Origin: VRUE01 sp963748075
GTDB taxonomy: Bacteria; Actinomycetota; Thermoleophilia; Solirubrobacterales; 70-9
NCBI GenBank assembly: GCA_963748075.1
Contig: CAVVHQ010000046.1
Coordinates: 1-55,779 of the forward strand
Direction of reading: 5' to 3'
Length of the DNA: 55,779 bases
Part shown: positions 1 to 8,319 of the stretch, in pieces
How positions within the stretch are numbered: position 1 is the first letter of the stretch
Layout: each line of letters begins with the position of its first letter
Position numbers and translations under genes: made by a program
Notes under the pieces: generated by a model
Database searches by the model: none
What the model was told of the DNA's origin: nothing
The model's input: the letters and a program-made list of their open reading frames with translations, nothing else

Positions 1-101
1 GTTCGTAACGAGTCCTTGACCCGGCGGCCCGTCCGGGTGAGAAGATCGCGAACCACGATCCCCGTTCATGGGGAGGAACTTCAGAAGAAAGAGAAGCGCA
101 G

Positions 102-905
102 ATGAGCGAGAGAACGAGCTACGCGCCGGGAACCCCGAACTGGGTCGACCTCAGCACTCCCGACCAGGAGGCCGCGGCGGCCTTCTACGGGCCGCTGTTC
201 GGCTGGACCTTCGACCCCGGCGAGAACCCAGAGGAGACCGGCGGTTACCTCTCGGCGATGCTGCGCGAGCAGCCAGTCGGTGGCGTGATGAGAATCATGC
301 AGGAGGGTCAGCCGCCTGCCTGGTCGACCTACGTCTCGGTCGAGGACGCCGACGCCACCATGGAGGCGGTCAAGGCCAATGGCGGCACCGTCGCGATCGA
401 GCCGATGGACGTGCTGGATATCGGCCGCATGGGCTTCTTCATCGATCCCACCGGTGCCTTCTGCGGGATCTGGCAGCCGAAGACGTTCAAGGGGGCGGGC
501 CTGGTCAACGAGCCCGGCGCCTTTTCCTGGAACGAGCTCGAGACGCGTGACACCGAGGCGGCGAAGGCCTTCTACGGCGCCGTCTTCGGCTGGAGCTTCG
601 AGGACCATGAGATGCCGGGGATGGGCACCTACACCGAGTGGAAGCGGGGCGAGAGCCCGATCGGCGGGATGGCGGACATCGACGGCCGGGTGCCGGACGA
701 GGTGCCGGCGCACTGGATGGTCTACTTCGCGGTCGACGACACCGACGCTGCCGTCGAGCAGGTCAAGGGGGGTGGCGGCGAGGTCCGCTTTGGCCCCGTC
801 GACATCCCGGCCGGTCGCTTCGCGATGGTCGCCGACCCATTCGGCGCCGCCTTCGCGGTGATCGCGCTCAGCGAAGAGGCGCTCGAAGCGAGCGCCCAGG
901 GTTAG
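102..905 (+). CDS. Tandem VOC (glyoxalase/bleomycin-resistance fold) protein
   Basis: This 267-residue protein contains two vicinal-oxygen-chelate domains, at about residues 6-125 and 138-260. Both repeats open with the same pattern, a short strand then an AAxAFYGxxFGW motif, which is typical of two-domain VOC proteins of the actinobacterial CFP-30B/27-kDa antigen type. The family includes metal-dependent glyoxalases, dioxygenases and antibiotic-binding proteins; nothing here identifies the substrate. The ATG at 102 follows a purine-rich stretch (AGAAAGAGAAG) that can serve as ribosome binding site. It is followed after 81 bp by an MMPL transporter on the same strand, but there is no overlap, so a shared operon is only possible. 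The fold call is solid and the function is unknown. Confidence 0.85.
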   Translation: MSERTSYAPGTPNWVDLSTPDQEAAAAFYGPLFGWTFDPGENPEETGGYLSAMLREQPVGGVMRIMQEGQPPAWSTYVSVEDADATMEAVKANGGTVAIEPMDVLDIGRMGFFIDPTGAFCGIWQPKTFKGAGLVNEPGAFSWNELETRDTEAAKAFYGAVFGWSFEDHEMPGMGTYTEWKRGESPIGGMADIDGRVPDEVPAHWMVYFAVDDTDAAVEQVKGGGGEVRFGPVDIPAGRFAMVADPFGAAFAVIALSEEALEASAQG

Positions 906-986
906 CCCGGAACACATGGTCGGCGGGGGAGCCGGGGCCGGCGGCCACCCCCGAGGCGTCGCCGGCCCCGTTTAGGCTTCCGCGCC

Positions 987-3089
987 GTGAGCCGCATGGT
1001 CAAGCGCCTTGCGGGGGGCGTCACCGGTCCGCGCGGACGCTGGGTGACGATCGCCGCCTGGGCCCTGCTCGGGATCGGGGGGTTCATCGCCCACGCCCAT
1101 CTCGGCAGCGTCACCACCGCCGGGCAGAGCAGCTTTCTGCCGTCGCACTCCGGCTCGACCCGGGTCGCCGACACGCTGCAGCGCAGCTACAAAGGCGGCG
1201 ACGACATCCCGGTTCTGGTCATCTTCAACCGCGAAGGCGGTCTCACCGGAGGCGACCTGGACGCGATCGGCAGATTCGGCAGAGGCCTCGAAAGGCTCGG
1301 CCTGACCGGTGCGACGCCGGTCTTCTCGCCCTACTCGGGCGACACGGACGGGACCCTCGGCAGGTTGGCGACGATCGCCAAGGGGGTCGGCCCGATCTCG
1401 CGCGACCGGGAAGCGGCGCTGCTGGCGCTGGCGATCGACGCAAGCAAGCACGGCGGCCTCGGGGGCGTCGGCAAGATCCGCAGGTACCTCAGGGCTCATC
1501 GCCGGCCCGGCCTGCACTCCTACGTCACCGGCCCGGGGGCGATCGCGGCGGACCTGGAGCGGGTCGCCGACGACGCCCGCGAGACGCTGCTGCTCGCCGC
1601 CCTCGGCCTGGTCCTGCTCCTCCTCCTGCTGATCTACCGAGCGCCGATCCTCGCAGTGCTCCCCCTGCTCGTCGTCGGCGCCGCCTATCTGGTCGCGACC
1701 GGCGTCGTCTACCTGCTGATCAAGGCGGGCCTGATCACGGTCAACGTCGAGGGCACCTTGCTGCTGCTCGTGCTGATCTTCGGCGCCGGCACCGACTACT
1801 CGATGCTGCTGGTGCACCGCTACCGCGAGGAGCTGGGCAGGGGGCAGGAGCCGGCCGCTGCGCTTTCCGCGGCCGTGACAAAAAGCGGGCCGGCGCTCGC
1901 CGCCTCGGCGGCAACGGTGATCGCGGCGATGCTGGTGCTGCTGGTGGCCGAACTGCAGTCGACCCACTGGCTGGGCCCGGTCCTGGGCATCGGCATCGCC
2001 GTTATGTTGGTCGCCGCGTTCACGCTGTTCCCGGCGCTGCTCGCGGTGCTCGGCGAGCGGGCCTTCTGGCCGACCCGGCCCGGCGGGGCGAGCGGGCCGG
2101 ACCCTCGCTGGGTGAGGGTCGCGGAGCTGGTCCGGCGCCGGCCCCGGTCAATCGTCGCGATCGTGCTCGCCGGGCTGGCGCTGCTGTCGCTCGGAAACCT
2201 GGTCGACCACGGCACGATCGGCTTCGGGCAGGGCGAGACCCGCTCGACCGAATCGAGCCGCGGCACCACGGTCCTCGACGAACACTTCCCTCCCGGCATC
2301 GGCTCGCCGTTGACGGCCGTGGTTGACGTGGGGGAAGCGGCGGCCGCGTACAACGGGCTGGAAGGCCTCCCGGCGGTCAAGCTGGCGCTGCCCGTCGCGC
2401 CGAGCGCTGGGAAGGCGGTGCTGGCGATCGTCCTGCGGGGCAATCCCTACTCGAGCCGAGCGGCTGCGGAGGTCGAGGACATCCGGGACAGGCTGGAGGA
2501 AGTCGCGCCGAGCGCCCTGGTCGGCGGGATCCCCGCCGAGAACCTCGACATCGAGCGGACCAACGCGCGCGACACCAGGCTGATCGTCCCGCTCGCCCTG
2601 CTGGTCGTCGGGACGATCCTCGCCCTGGTGCTGTGGGCGCTGGCCGCGCCGGCCTACCTGATCGCCACCGTCGTCGCCTCCTTCGCGGCGACCCTCGGCC
2701 TTGTCACCTTCGCCTTCGCGGAGCTGCTCGGATCGAGCGGGATCGCCTTCAACCTGGTCCTCACCGCCTTCATCTTCCTCGTCGCGCTGGGGGTGGACTA
2801 CAACATCTTCCTGATGACGCGGGCCCGCGAGGAGGCGGCGAAGCGGGGAACGCGCGACGGCGTCCTGGTCGCCCTGGAGAACACCGGAGCCGTGGTCACC
2901 GGGGCGGGGGTGGTGCTCGCCGGGACCTTCGCGACGCTTACCCTGCTGCCGCTCGAGGGGCTGGTGCAGATCGGGGCGGCGGTCGCGATCGGGGTCCTGC
3001 TCGACACCCTCGTCGTCAGGGCGTTGCTGATCCCCTCGATTACCTACCTGCTCGGCGACCGCGCCTGGTGGCCCGCCTCGCTTCGTTGA
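987..3089 (+). CDS. MMPL/RND-superfamily membrane transporter
   Basis: The 700-residue protein has the duplicated MMPL layout: one N-terminal membrane helix (about residues 15-35), an extracytoplasmic domain, a block of five helices (about 195-350), then the same arrangement again (helix near 390, domain, helix block about 528-690). Each helix block carries the family motif: GTDYSMLLVHRYREE near residue 267 and GVDYNIFLMTRAREE near residue 602. MMPL proteins use the proton gradient to export lipids, siderophores or drugs. The GTG start at 987 gives a short basic N-terminus before the first helix. Cargo cannot be read from the sequence; no lipid-synthesis gene lies nearby. Confidence 0.9.
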   Translation: MSRMVKRLAGGVTGPRGRWVTIAAWALLGIGGFIAHAHLGSVTTAGQSSFLPSHSGSTRVADTLQRSYKGGDDIPVLVIFNREGGLTGGDLDAIGRFGRGLERLGLTGATPVFSPYSGDTDGTLGRLATIAKGVGPISRDREAALLALAIDASKHGGLGGVGKIRRYLRAHRRPGLHSYVTGPGAIAADLERVADDARETLLLAALGLVLLLLLLIYRAPILAVLPLLVVGAAYLVATGVVYLLIKAGLITVNVEGTLLLLVLIFGAGTDYSMLLVHRYREELGRGQEPAAALSAAVTKSGPALAASAATVIAAMLVLLVAELQSTHWLGPVLGIGIAVMLVAAFTLFPALLAVLGERAFWPTRPGGASGPDPRWVRVAELVRRRPRSIVAIVLAGLALLSLGNLVDHGTIGFGQGETRSTESSRGTTVLDEHFPPGIGSPLTAVVDVGEAAAAYNGLEGLPAVKLALPVAPSAGKAVLAIVLRGNPYSSRAAAEVEDIRDRLEEVAPSALVGGIPAENLDIERTNARDTRLIVPLALLVVGTILALVLWALAAPAYLIATVVASFAATLGLVTFAFAELLGSSGIAFNLVLTAFIFLVALGVDYNIFLMTRAREEAAKRGTRDGVLVALENTGAVVTGAGVVLAGTFATLTLLPLEGLVQIGAAVAIGVLLDTLVVRALLIPSITYLLGDRAWWPASLR

Positions 3090-3094
3090 AGGAT

Positions 3095-3116
3095 TTGGGG
3101 ATCCGTACTACCCCAA
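3095..3116. terminator. Hairpin between convergent genes, possible bidirectional terminator
   Basis: TTGGGG at 3095-3100 and CCCCAA at 3111-3116 form a 6-bp perfect stem around a 10-nt loop. It lies in the 32-bp gap between the stop of the MMPL gene and the stop of sufU on the other strand. There is no clear T-tract on either side, so intrinsic termination is plausible but not certain. Confidence 0.4.
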
Positions 3117-3121
3117 GAGCT

Positions 3122-3553
3122 TCAGCCGAGGTCGGCCGCAGCCTCGGTGGGGTCGCCCGCCTCGCCCTCGTCCTCCCATTCCGCCGGCTCGCCGAGGCTG
3201 GCGCTCTTCACCACCTTGAGGCCGAGCATCGCGCACTTCATCCGCGTCGCGGAGATCTCGATTCCGAGCAGGTCGAGGACGAACCGCTTCGGCAGTCGCA
3301 GCACCTCCTCGCGGCTCTTGCCGACCAGCTCGTCGGTGAGCAGCGAGGTGGCGGCGGTCGAGATCGCGCAGCCCTGGCCCTCGAAGGCGACCTCGCCGAC
3401 CCGGTCGGAGTCGTCGAGGCGGATCGTCACGTGCTGCTCGTCGCCGCAGAACGGGTTGGTGTCCTCGAACTCGAGGTCGGGGTCCTCCAGCCGGCCGAAG
3501 TTGTGCGGCCGCTTGTAGTGCTCGAGGATCTGCTCGCGGTACAGCTCGTCCAT
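3122..3553 (-). CDS. sufU: SufU/IscU-like Fe-S assembly protein
   Basis: This 143-residue protein has the zinc/cluster ligands of the IscU/SufU fold: Cys36 (NPFCGD) with Asp38, Cys62 (GQGCAIS) and Cys107 (RMKCAMLGLK). In SufU-type systems the protein accepts sulfur from SufS. The spacing between the second and third cysteines is 45 residues, close to IscU and much shorter than Bacillus SufU, which carries an extra segment there. The residue before the third Cys is Lys rather than the His of IscU, and the RMKCA context is SufU-like. The start ATG at 3553 overlaps the sufS stop by one base (TGATG), so translation is coupled. An upstream extension in the same frame lies inside sufS and is not coding. 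Confidence 0.88.
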   Translation of the reverse strand: MDELYREQILEHYKRPHNFGRLEDPDLEFEDTNPFCGDEQHVTIRLDDSDRVGEVAFEGQGCAISTAATSLLTDELVGKSREEVLRLPKRFVLDLLGIEISATRMKCAMLGLKVVKSASLGEPAEWEDEGEAGDPTEAAADLG

Positions 3554-4818
3554 CAGAGGCCGAACACCTTCCGGGCGTCGTGCAGGCCCTCGACCAGGCG
3601 GTCGATCTCCTCCTCGGTGGTGTAGACGCCGAAGCTGGCGCGGGCGGTGGCGGCGACGCCGAGCCGCTCCATCAGGGGCTGCGCGCAGTGGTGGCCGGCG
3701 CGGACCGCGACGCCGTGCCGGTCGAGGATCTCCGAGACGTCGTGGGCGTGGATCCCCTCCAGCTCGAAGGAGATCGGGCCGACCCGCTCGGGGCCGGACG
3801 GCGGCCCGAAGACGCGCAGGCCGGGAACCTCGGCGAGGCGCTCCAGCGCGTAGGCGGCGATCGCCCGCTCGTGGGCGAGCACCGCCTCCATCCCCAGCCC
3901 GTCGAGCCAGCGCAGCGCCGAGGCGATCCCGATCGCCTGCGCGATCGCCGGCGTCCCCGCCTCGAAGCGGGCGGGCGGATCGGCGTAGGTGGTGTGCGCT
4001 TTGGTCACCTTGCGGATCATCGAGCCGCCGCCGAGGAAGGGCGGGGTCTCGCGCAGCAGCTCGAGCCTCGCCCACAGCGCCCCGATCCCGGTCGGCGCGT
4101 AGAGCTTGTGTCCGGTCAGGGCGTAGAAGTCGGCGCCCAGCTCGACGACGTCGAGCGGCAGCTTCGGCGCCGCCTGGGCGCCGTCGACCAGCAGCAGGGC
4201 CCCGGCCCGGTGCGCGAGGCGGGCGATCTCGGCTATCGGGTTCTCGCTGCCGAGCACGTTGGAGACGTGGGCGACGGCGACCAGCTTCGGACCGCGCTCC
4301 AGCAGCGCCGTGAAGGCGTCCATGTCGAGCAGGCCGTCGTCGTCGATCGGCGCCCAGTCGACCGCGGCGCCGGCCCGCTCGGCGAGCTGCTGCCAGGGGA
4401 CGATGTTGGAGTGGTGCTCCATCTCGGTGAGCAGCACCCGGTCGCCCGCGGTCAGGTTGGCGTCGCCCCAGGCACGCGCCACCAGGTTGATCGCCTCGGT
4501 CGCGTTGCGGACGAAGACGACCTCGCGGCGATCGGCGGCGCCGAGGTGGTCGGCAACGGTCGCCCGCGCCCCCTCGTAGGCCGCGGTGGCCTCGGCCGAG
4601 AGGGTGTGCGAGCCGCGGTGCACGTTGGAGTGGTGGGCCCGCTCGTAGCGGTCGACCGCCTGGATCGAGGCCAGCACCCGCTGCGCGCTGGCGCCGCTGT
4701 CGAGGTAGGCGACCGGGCGGCCGTGCACCTCGCGCGCCAGCGCCGGGAAGGCGGCGCGGACCCTTTCGATCGGGAACGGGGAGACCGGGGCCGCGGGCTT
4801 GGTCGTCGCCGGCTCCAT
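3553..4818 (-). CDS. sufS: Cysteine desulfurase SufS
   Basis: The 421-residue protein is a group II class-V aminotransferase-fold cysteine desulfurase. It uses PLP to convert cysteine to alanine and holds the sulfur as a persulfide on its active-site cysteine. The PLP lysine lies in TGHKLYAPTGIG near residue 238, and the active cysteine in RAGHHCAQPLM near residue 378, the short-loop arrangement typical of SufS. It lies 8 bp downstream of sufC and overlaps sufU by one base, so the three genes read as one operon. In this locus the persulfide sulfur most likely goes to SufU. It could also feed the rhodanese-E1 protein encoded about 3 kb away; that link is inference. Confidence 0.95.
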   Translation of the reverse strand: MEPATTKPAAPVSPFPIERVRAAFPALAREVHGRPVAYLDSGASAQRVLASIQAVDRYERAHHSNVHRGSHTLSAEATAAYEGARATVADHLGAADRREVVFVRNATEAINLVARAWGDANLTAGDRVLLTEMEHHSNIVPWQQLAERAGAAVDWAPIDDDGLLDMDAFTALLERGPKLVAVAHVSNVLGSENPIAEIARLAHRAGALLLVDGAQAAPKLPLDVVELGADFYALTGHKLYAPTGIGALWARLELLRETPPFLGGGSMIRKVTKAHTTYADPPARFEAGTPAIAQAIGIASALRWLDGLGMEAVLAHERAIAAYALERLAEVPGLRVFGPPSGPERVGPISFELEGIHAHDVSEILDRHGVAVRAGHHCAQPLMERLGVAATARASFGVYTTEEEIDRLVEGLHDARKVFGL

Positions 4819-4826
4819 CGTCGCGG

Positions 4827-5597
4827 TCAGGCGGAGCTTCCCGCCTGGACCTCCTCGCGAATCCAGCCGTAGCCCTTCTCCTCGAGCTGGGCGACCAGCT
4901 CGGGGCCGCCCTCCTTGACGATCCGCCCCTCGAACATCACGTGGACGGCGTCGGGCTCGACCATGTGAAGGATGCGCTGGTAGTGGGTGATGATCAGCAC
5001 GCCCATCTCCGAGCCGGAGAACCTGTTGACGCCGTCGGCGACGGTGCGCAGCGCGTCGATGTCGAGGCCGGAGTCGGTCTCGTCGAGAATCGCCATCTCG
5101 GGCCGCAGCAGCGCCAGCTGGAGGATCTCCATCCGCTTCTTCTCGCCGCCGGAGAAGCCGTCGTTGAGGTAGCGGCTGGAGAAGTCCTTGGGGATGTCGG
5201 CGAGCTCCATCGCCTCCTGGGCGAGCTGGGCGAACTCCTTGATCTTGACCTCGCCTTCGCCGCGCGCCTCGCGGCGGGCGTTGAGGATCATCCGGAGGTA
5301 CTTGCTGACCGAGACCCCGGGAATCGCCACCGGGTACTGGAAGGCCAGGAAGAGGCCGGCGCGGGAGCGCTCGTCGGGATCGGCCTCGGTCATATCCTCG
5401 CCCCTGAAGACGATCGAGCCCTCGGTCACCTCCAGCGAGGGGTGGCCCATGATCGCGTTGGCCAGGGTCGACTTGCCCGAGCCGTTCGGACCCATCAGCG
5501 CGTGGACCCTTCCCTTCTCGACGTCCAGGTCGAGGCCACGGAGGATCTCCTTGCCCTCGGCGCTGACGTGCAGGTTGCGAATCTCCAGCTCAGCCAT
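4827..5597 (-). CDS. sufC: Fe-S assembly ATPase SufC
   Basis: The 256-residue protein is an ABC-type ATPase: Walker A GPNGSGKST at residues 36-44, signature FSGGEKKRMEI near residue 150, and Walker B followed by DETDSGLDID, the form typical of SufC. SufC normally works in a SufB-SufC2-SufD scaffold complex. The ATG at 5597 starts MAELEIRNLHV, matching the family's N-terminus; the longer reading frame upstream overlaps the Rrf2 gene and is not coding. No sufB or sufD is present anywhere in the window: only 23 bp separate this gene from the regulator upstream, and sufS follows 8 bp downstream. Confidence 0.95.
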   Translation of the reverse strand: MAELEIRNLHVSAEGKEILRGLDLDVEKGRVHALMGPNGSGKSTLANAIMGHPSLEVTEGSIVFRGEDMTEADPDERSRAGLFLAFQYPVAIPGVSVSKYLRMILNARREARGEGEVKIKEFAQLAQEAMELADIPKDFSSRYLNDGFSGGEKKRMEILQLALLRPEMAILDETDSGLDIDALRTVADGVNRFSGSEMGVLIITHYQRILHMVEPDAVHVMFEGRIVKEGGPELVAQLEEKGYGWIREEVQAGSSA

Positions 5598-5620
5598 CGG
5601 TCTCCAGTCTTGTCTGTGGG

Positions 5621-6100
5621 TTAAGCGGCGCTGCCGAGTGGCGCGGCGGTCTCGCCGGCGTCCTGCTGGCCGCCGGCGAACTCGACCAGCTCGGCCAGGG
5701 TCGTGCCGGCCAGCGCCTTGGTGACGCCGCCCTGCACGCGCGTCCAGAGCAGCTTCGTCGCGCAGGCCCGGTCGCCGTCGCTTTCGTGTGAGCAGAGCAC
5801 CTTGCCCTCCGGGTCCTCGTAGAAGCACTCCATCGGCGCGAGCTGGCCTTCCAGCGCCTCGACCACCGCGTCGAGGGTGATCTGCTCGGCCGGCTTGGCG
5901 AGGCGGTAGCCGCCGTGGGCGCCGCGGGTCGAGCTGACCAATCCCGCTTTTCGCAGCCTGGCGACCAGGTGCTCGAGATAGGAGAGCGGCAGCCGCTCCG
6001 CTTCGGCGACGGCATTCAGCGAGATCGGCGCTGCCCCGGGCTGACGACCCAGCTCGACCATCAGGCGCACTCCGTACTCAGCCTTCGTTGAGAACAGCAT
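5621..6100 (-). CDS. Rrf2-family regulator (IscR/SufR-like)
   Basis: The 159-residue protein begins with the Rrf2 winged helix (MLFSTKAEYGVRLMVEL; recognition region about residues 28-68) and contains three cysteines at 92, 103 and 113. That is the region where IscR carries its Fe-S ligands, although the spacing differs from E. coli IscR (92, 98, 104). It heads the sufC-sufS-sufU operon, so a role as Fe-S sensing repressor is likely. A perfect inverted repeat lies 12 bp upstream of its start codon and is a good candidate for autoregulation. The alternative assignment is a CymR-like cysteine regulator, which lacks these cysteines and is therefore less likely. Confidence 0.85.
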   Translation of the reverse strand: MLFSTKAEYGVRLMVELGRQPGAAPISLNAVAEAERLPLSYLEHLVARLRKAGLVSSTRGAHGGYRLAKPAEQITLDAVVEALEGQLAPMECFYEDPEGKVLCSHESDGDRACATKLLWTRVQGGVTKALAGTTLAELVEFAGGQQDAGETAAPLGSAA

Positions 6101-6111
6101 GCTTAAATCCT

Positions 6112-6126
6112 ACCGAGACAGTCGGT
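6112..6126. promoter_or_regulatory. Candidate operator: perfect inverted repeat upstream of the Rrf2/suf operon
   Basis: ACCGA-GACAG-TCGGT is a perfect inverted repeat with a 5-nt spacer, 12 bp upstream of the regulator's ATG in the divergent region with htpX. The half-site with its flank (ACAGTCGG) resembles the half-site of E. coli IscR type-1 boxes. A binding site for the adjacent Rrf2 protein is inferred from position, symmetry and this resemblance. Confidence 0.5.
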
Positions 6127-6144
6127 TATGGCGCTTCGTCATAA
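6126..6144. promoter_or_regulatory. 19-bp palindrome in the Rrf2-htpX divergent region
   Basis: TTATG-G-CG-CTT-CG-T-CATAA is symmetric except for the central bases and one pair. It shares its first base with the last base of the adjacent ACCGA/TCGGT repeat. Its right end supplies CATAAT, a possible -10 element for htpX, so a protein bound here could block htpX transcription. Which regulator would bind is unknown. Confidence 0.4.
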
Positions 6145-6178
6145 TCCGGGCACACGTCTACCTAGGAGCTGAGCGGCA

Positions 6179-7042
6179 ATGAGCACCACCAAGCAGTCGA
6201 CCTTCGGGGCAACGCTGCGGACCACGATCCTGCTGGCGACCCTGTCCGGGCTCCTGGTCGTGATCGGCGCCCTGATCGGCGGTCCCAGCACGGCGGCGAT
6301 CTTCCTCGGCATCGCCCTGCTGATCAACCTGGGCTCCTACTTCTTCAGCGACAAGATGGCGCTGGCGATGAGTCGCGCCAAGCCGATCTCCGAATCGGAG
6401 GCGCCGAAGCTCTACGCGGTGGTCCGCGAACTGACCACCCGCGCCGGCCTGCCGATGCCGCGCCTCTACGTGATCCCCCAGGACCAACCCAACGCCTTCG
6501 CCACCGGCCGCAATCCCGACCACGCCGCGGTCGCGGTCACCCGCGGCATCCTCAACCTGCTCTCCGAAGACGAGCTGCGCGGCGTCCTCGCGCACGAGCT
6601 GGCGCACGTCAAGCACCGCGACATCCTGATCCAGTCGGTCGCCTCGGCGATCGGCGCGGCGATCACCTACCTCGCCTACATGCTGCTCTGGTTCGGTGGC
6701 GACGACAACAACTCGCCGATCGGGCTGGCGGCCTCCTTCGCGCTGGTCCTGCTGGCGCCGCTCGCGGCGACGATCATCCAGCTCTCGATCTCGCGCCAGC
6801 GCGAGTACGCCGCGGACGCCGGCGGGGCGCAGATCTGCGGCAACCCCGAGTCGCTGGCCAGCGCCCTGCTGCGGCTCGAGCAGGGGGCGAAAGCGATGCC
6901 GATGCAGGTCAACCAGGCGGCCGAGCCGCTCTACATCGTCAAGCCCTTCTCCGGCAAGGGCATCGCCGGCCTCTTCTCCACCCACCCGCCGATCGAAGAG
7001 CGGGTGAAGCGCTTGCGGCAAATGCGCCCCAGCCTCGGCTGA
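6179..7042 (+). CDS. htpX: Membrane-bound zinc metalloprotease HtpX
   Basis: The 287-residue protein is an M48B peptidase for quality control of inner-membrane proteins. It has two N-terminal helices (about residues 14-34 and 38-57), the zinc-binding motif HELAH at residues 139-143, and two further helices (about 155-172 and 183-203). The downstream REYAADAGG segment provides the third zinc ligand (Glu). ATG at 6179 is preceded by TAGGAGCTGAG, a good ribosome binding site. It is transcribed divergently from the Rrf2/suf operon and ends 10 bp before a strong hairpin, so it is probably a single-gene transcript. Confidence 0.93.
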   Translation: MSTTKQSTFGATLRTTILLATLSGLLVVIGALIGGPSTAAIFLGIALLINLGSYFFSDKMALAMSRAKPISESEAPKLYAVVRELTTRAGLPMPRLYVIPQDQPNAFATGRNPDHAAVAVTRGILNLLSEDELRGVLAHELAHVKHRDILIQSVASAIGAAITYLAYMLLWFGGDDNNSPIGLAASFALVLLAPLAATIIQLSISRQREYAADAGGAQICGNPESLASALLRLEQGAKAMPMQVNQAAEPLYIVKPFSGKGIAGLFSTHPPIEERVKRLRQMRPSLG

Positions 7043-7051
7043 CCGCTGTAC

Positions 7052-7090
7052 GGGGCGCATTTCTCGGGGTATACCCGAAGAAAGCGCCCC
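7052..7090 (+). terminator. Strong GC hairpin after htpX
   Basis: GGGGCGC (7052-7058) pairs with GCGCCCC (7084-7090). The inner TTTCT/AGAAA and CGGG/CCCG segments extend the stem with small bulges around a GTATA loop. It begins 10 bp after the htpX stop. A hairpin with the same GGGGCGC/GCGCCCC ends lies after cysO, again just upstream of a promoter-like element. Confidence 0.55.
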
Positions 7091-7106
7091 GGCGCGATCA
7101 GGGCGC

Positions 7107-7122
7107 TATACTTTTTGAAGTA
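7107..7122 (+). promoter_or_regulatory. Promoter -10 with overlapping inverted repeat, upstream of the rhodanese-E1 gene
   Basis: GCTATACTT contains a TATACT -10 box at 7107-7112. Overlapping it is a perfect inverted repeat, TACTT-TTTG-AAGTA (7109-7122). No convincing -35 hexamer is seen. Nearly the same block (TACTT-TCTG-AAGTA) precedes cysM, so the two genes probably share a regulator. Confidence 0.6.
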
Positions 7123-7157
7123 AAAGCGGATCGGATTTAGGGTATTTAGGAGATCGC

Positions 7158-8318
7158 ATGGCTACCACGGAGCAGACCAAGCAGCAGGTCGAGGAGATCG
7201 AGCCCTTCGAGGCGGCGCAGGAGATCGAGGGCGGCGACGTCGTCCTGGTCGACACCCGCGAGCCCCACGAGTACCAGGAGGCCCACCTCGAGGGGGGCAA
7301 GCTGGTTCCGCCCGGCCTGCTCGGCGGCGAGATCGCCGCCACCGCACCGGACAAGTCGGCGCGGACGATCCTCTACTGCCGCAGCGGCAATCGCTCCTAC
7401 CTCGCGGCCGAGCAGATGCAGGCGCTCGGCTACGAGGACGTCGCCTCGATGGCGGGCGGCATCCTCGCCTGGCAGGAGCAGGGGCTTCCGGTCGTCGCGG
7501 CCTCCGGGTTGACCCCCGAGCAGCGCGACCGCTACTCGCGCCACACCCTGCTGCCCGAGGTCGGGGTCGACGGCCAGCTGAGGATGCTGAACGCGAAGGT
7601 GCTACTGGTCGGCGCCGGCGGGCTCGGTGCGCCGACCGCGCTCTACCTCTCCGCGGCGGGAATCGGCACGATCGGCCTGGTCGACGACGACGTGGTCGAC
7701 GCCTCCAACCTGCAGCGCCAGGTGATCCACAGCACCGAGCGGATCGGCGCGCCGAAGACCGAGTCGGCGCGGGCGACGATCGAGGCGCTCAATCCCGACG
7801 TCGACGTGGTCGAGCACCGCACCAGGCTCGACGCCTCCAACATCGTCGAGGTCCTCTCCGGCTACGACGTGATCGTCGACGGCGCCGACAACTTCCCGAC
7901 CCGCTACCTGCTCAACGACGCCTCGGTGCGGCTGCGCAAGCCGGTCGTCTCGGCCTCGATCCTCAGCTTCGACGGGCAGGTCTCGACCTTCGTCCCCTAC
8001 GAGGGCCCCTGCTACCGCTGCCTCTACCCGACCCCGCCGCCGGCGGAGCTGGCGCCGAGCTGCTCGGCCAACGGGGTGCTCGGGGTGATGGCCGGGACGA
8101 TGGGCACGCTGCAGGCGACCGAGGTGCTGAAGCTGGTGATCGGGATCGGCGAGCCGCTGGTCGGTCGCCTGCTGCTCTACGAGGCGCTCGGCACCAGGTT
8201 CACCGAGCTGAAGGTGCGGCGCGATCCGCACTGCCCGATCTGCGGCGACGACGTCCCGGAGATCGCCGACGAGGACCTCGGCAAGTTCCCCGACTACGAC
8301 CTGTTCTGCGCCGGTTGA
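7158..8318 (+). CDS. Rhodanese-E1 (MoeB/ThiF/MoeZ-type) fusion, sulfur-carrier activator
   Basis: The 386-residue protein joins a rhodanese domain (about residues 15-115; active Cys74 in CRSGNRS) to an E1-like adenylyltransferase domain (about 120-365). The E1 part has the ATP-binding GAGGLG at 152-157, a zinc site made of CYRC (285-288) and CPIC (359-362), and Cys302 in SCSANGVLG. Such enzymes adenylate the C-terminal glycine of a ubiquitin-like carrier and convert it to a thiocarboxylate. Mycobacterial MoeZ has the opposite order, E1 then rhodanese. The next gene encodes a CysO-like carrier and cysM follows, so the most likely substrate is CysO. A role in molybdopterin or thiamine synthesis remains possible. 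ATG at 7158 follows TAGGAGATCGC. Confidence 0.88.
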   Translation: MATTEQTKQQVEEIEPFEAAQEIEGGDVVLVDTREPHEYQEAHLEGGKLVPPGLLGGEIAATAPDKSARTILYCRSGNRSYLAAEQMQALGYEDVASMAGGILAWQEQGLPVVAASGLTPEQRDRYSRHTLLPEVGVDGQLRMLNAKVLLVGAGGLGAPTALYLSAAGIGTIGLVDDDVVDASNLQRQVIHSTERIGAPKTESARATIEALNPDVDVVEHRTRLDASNIVEVLSGYDVIVDGADNFPTRYLLNDASVRLRKPVVSASILSFDGQVSTFVPYEGPCYRCLYPTPPPAELAPSCSANGVLGVMAGTMGTLQATEVLKLVIGIGEPLVGRLLLYEALGTRFTELKVRRDPHCPICGDDVPEIADEDLGKFPDYDLFCAG

Positions 8319-8319
8319 G

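Noticed and set aside
3554..4075. Longer SufU frame starting at 4075.
   Set aside because: The additional residues are an out-of-frame reading of sufS; the ATG at 3553 begins the conserved protein.
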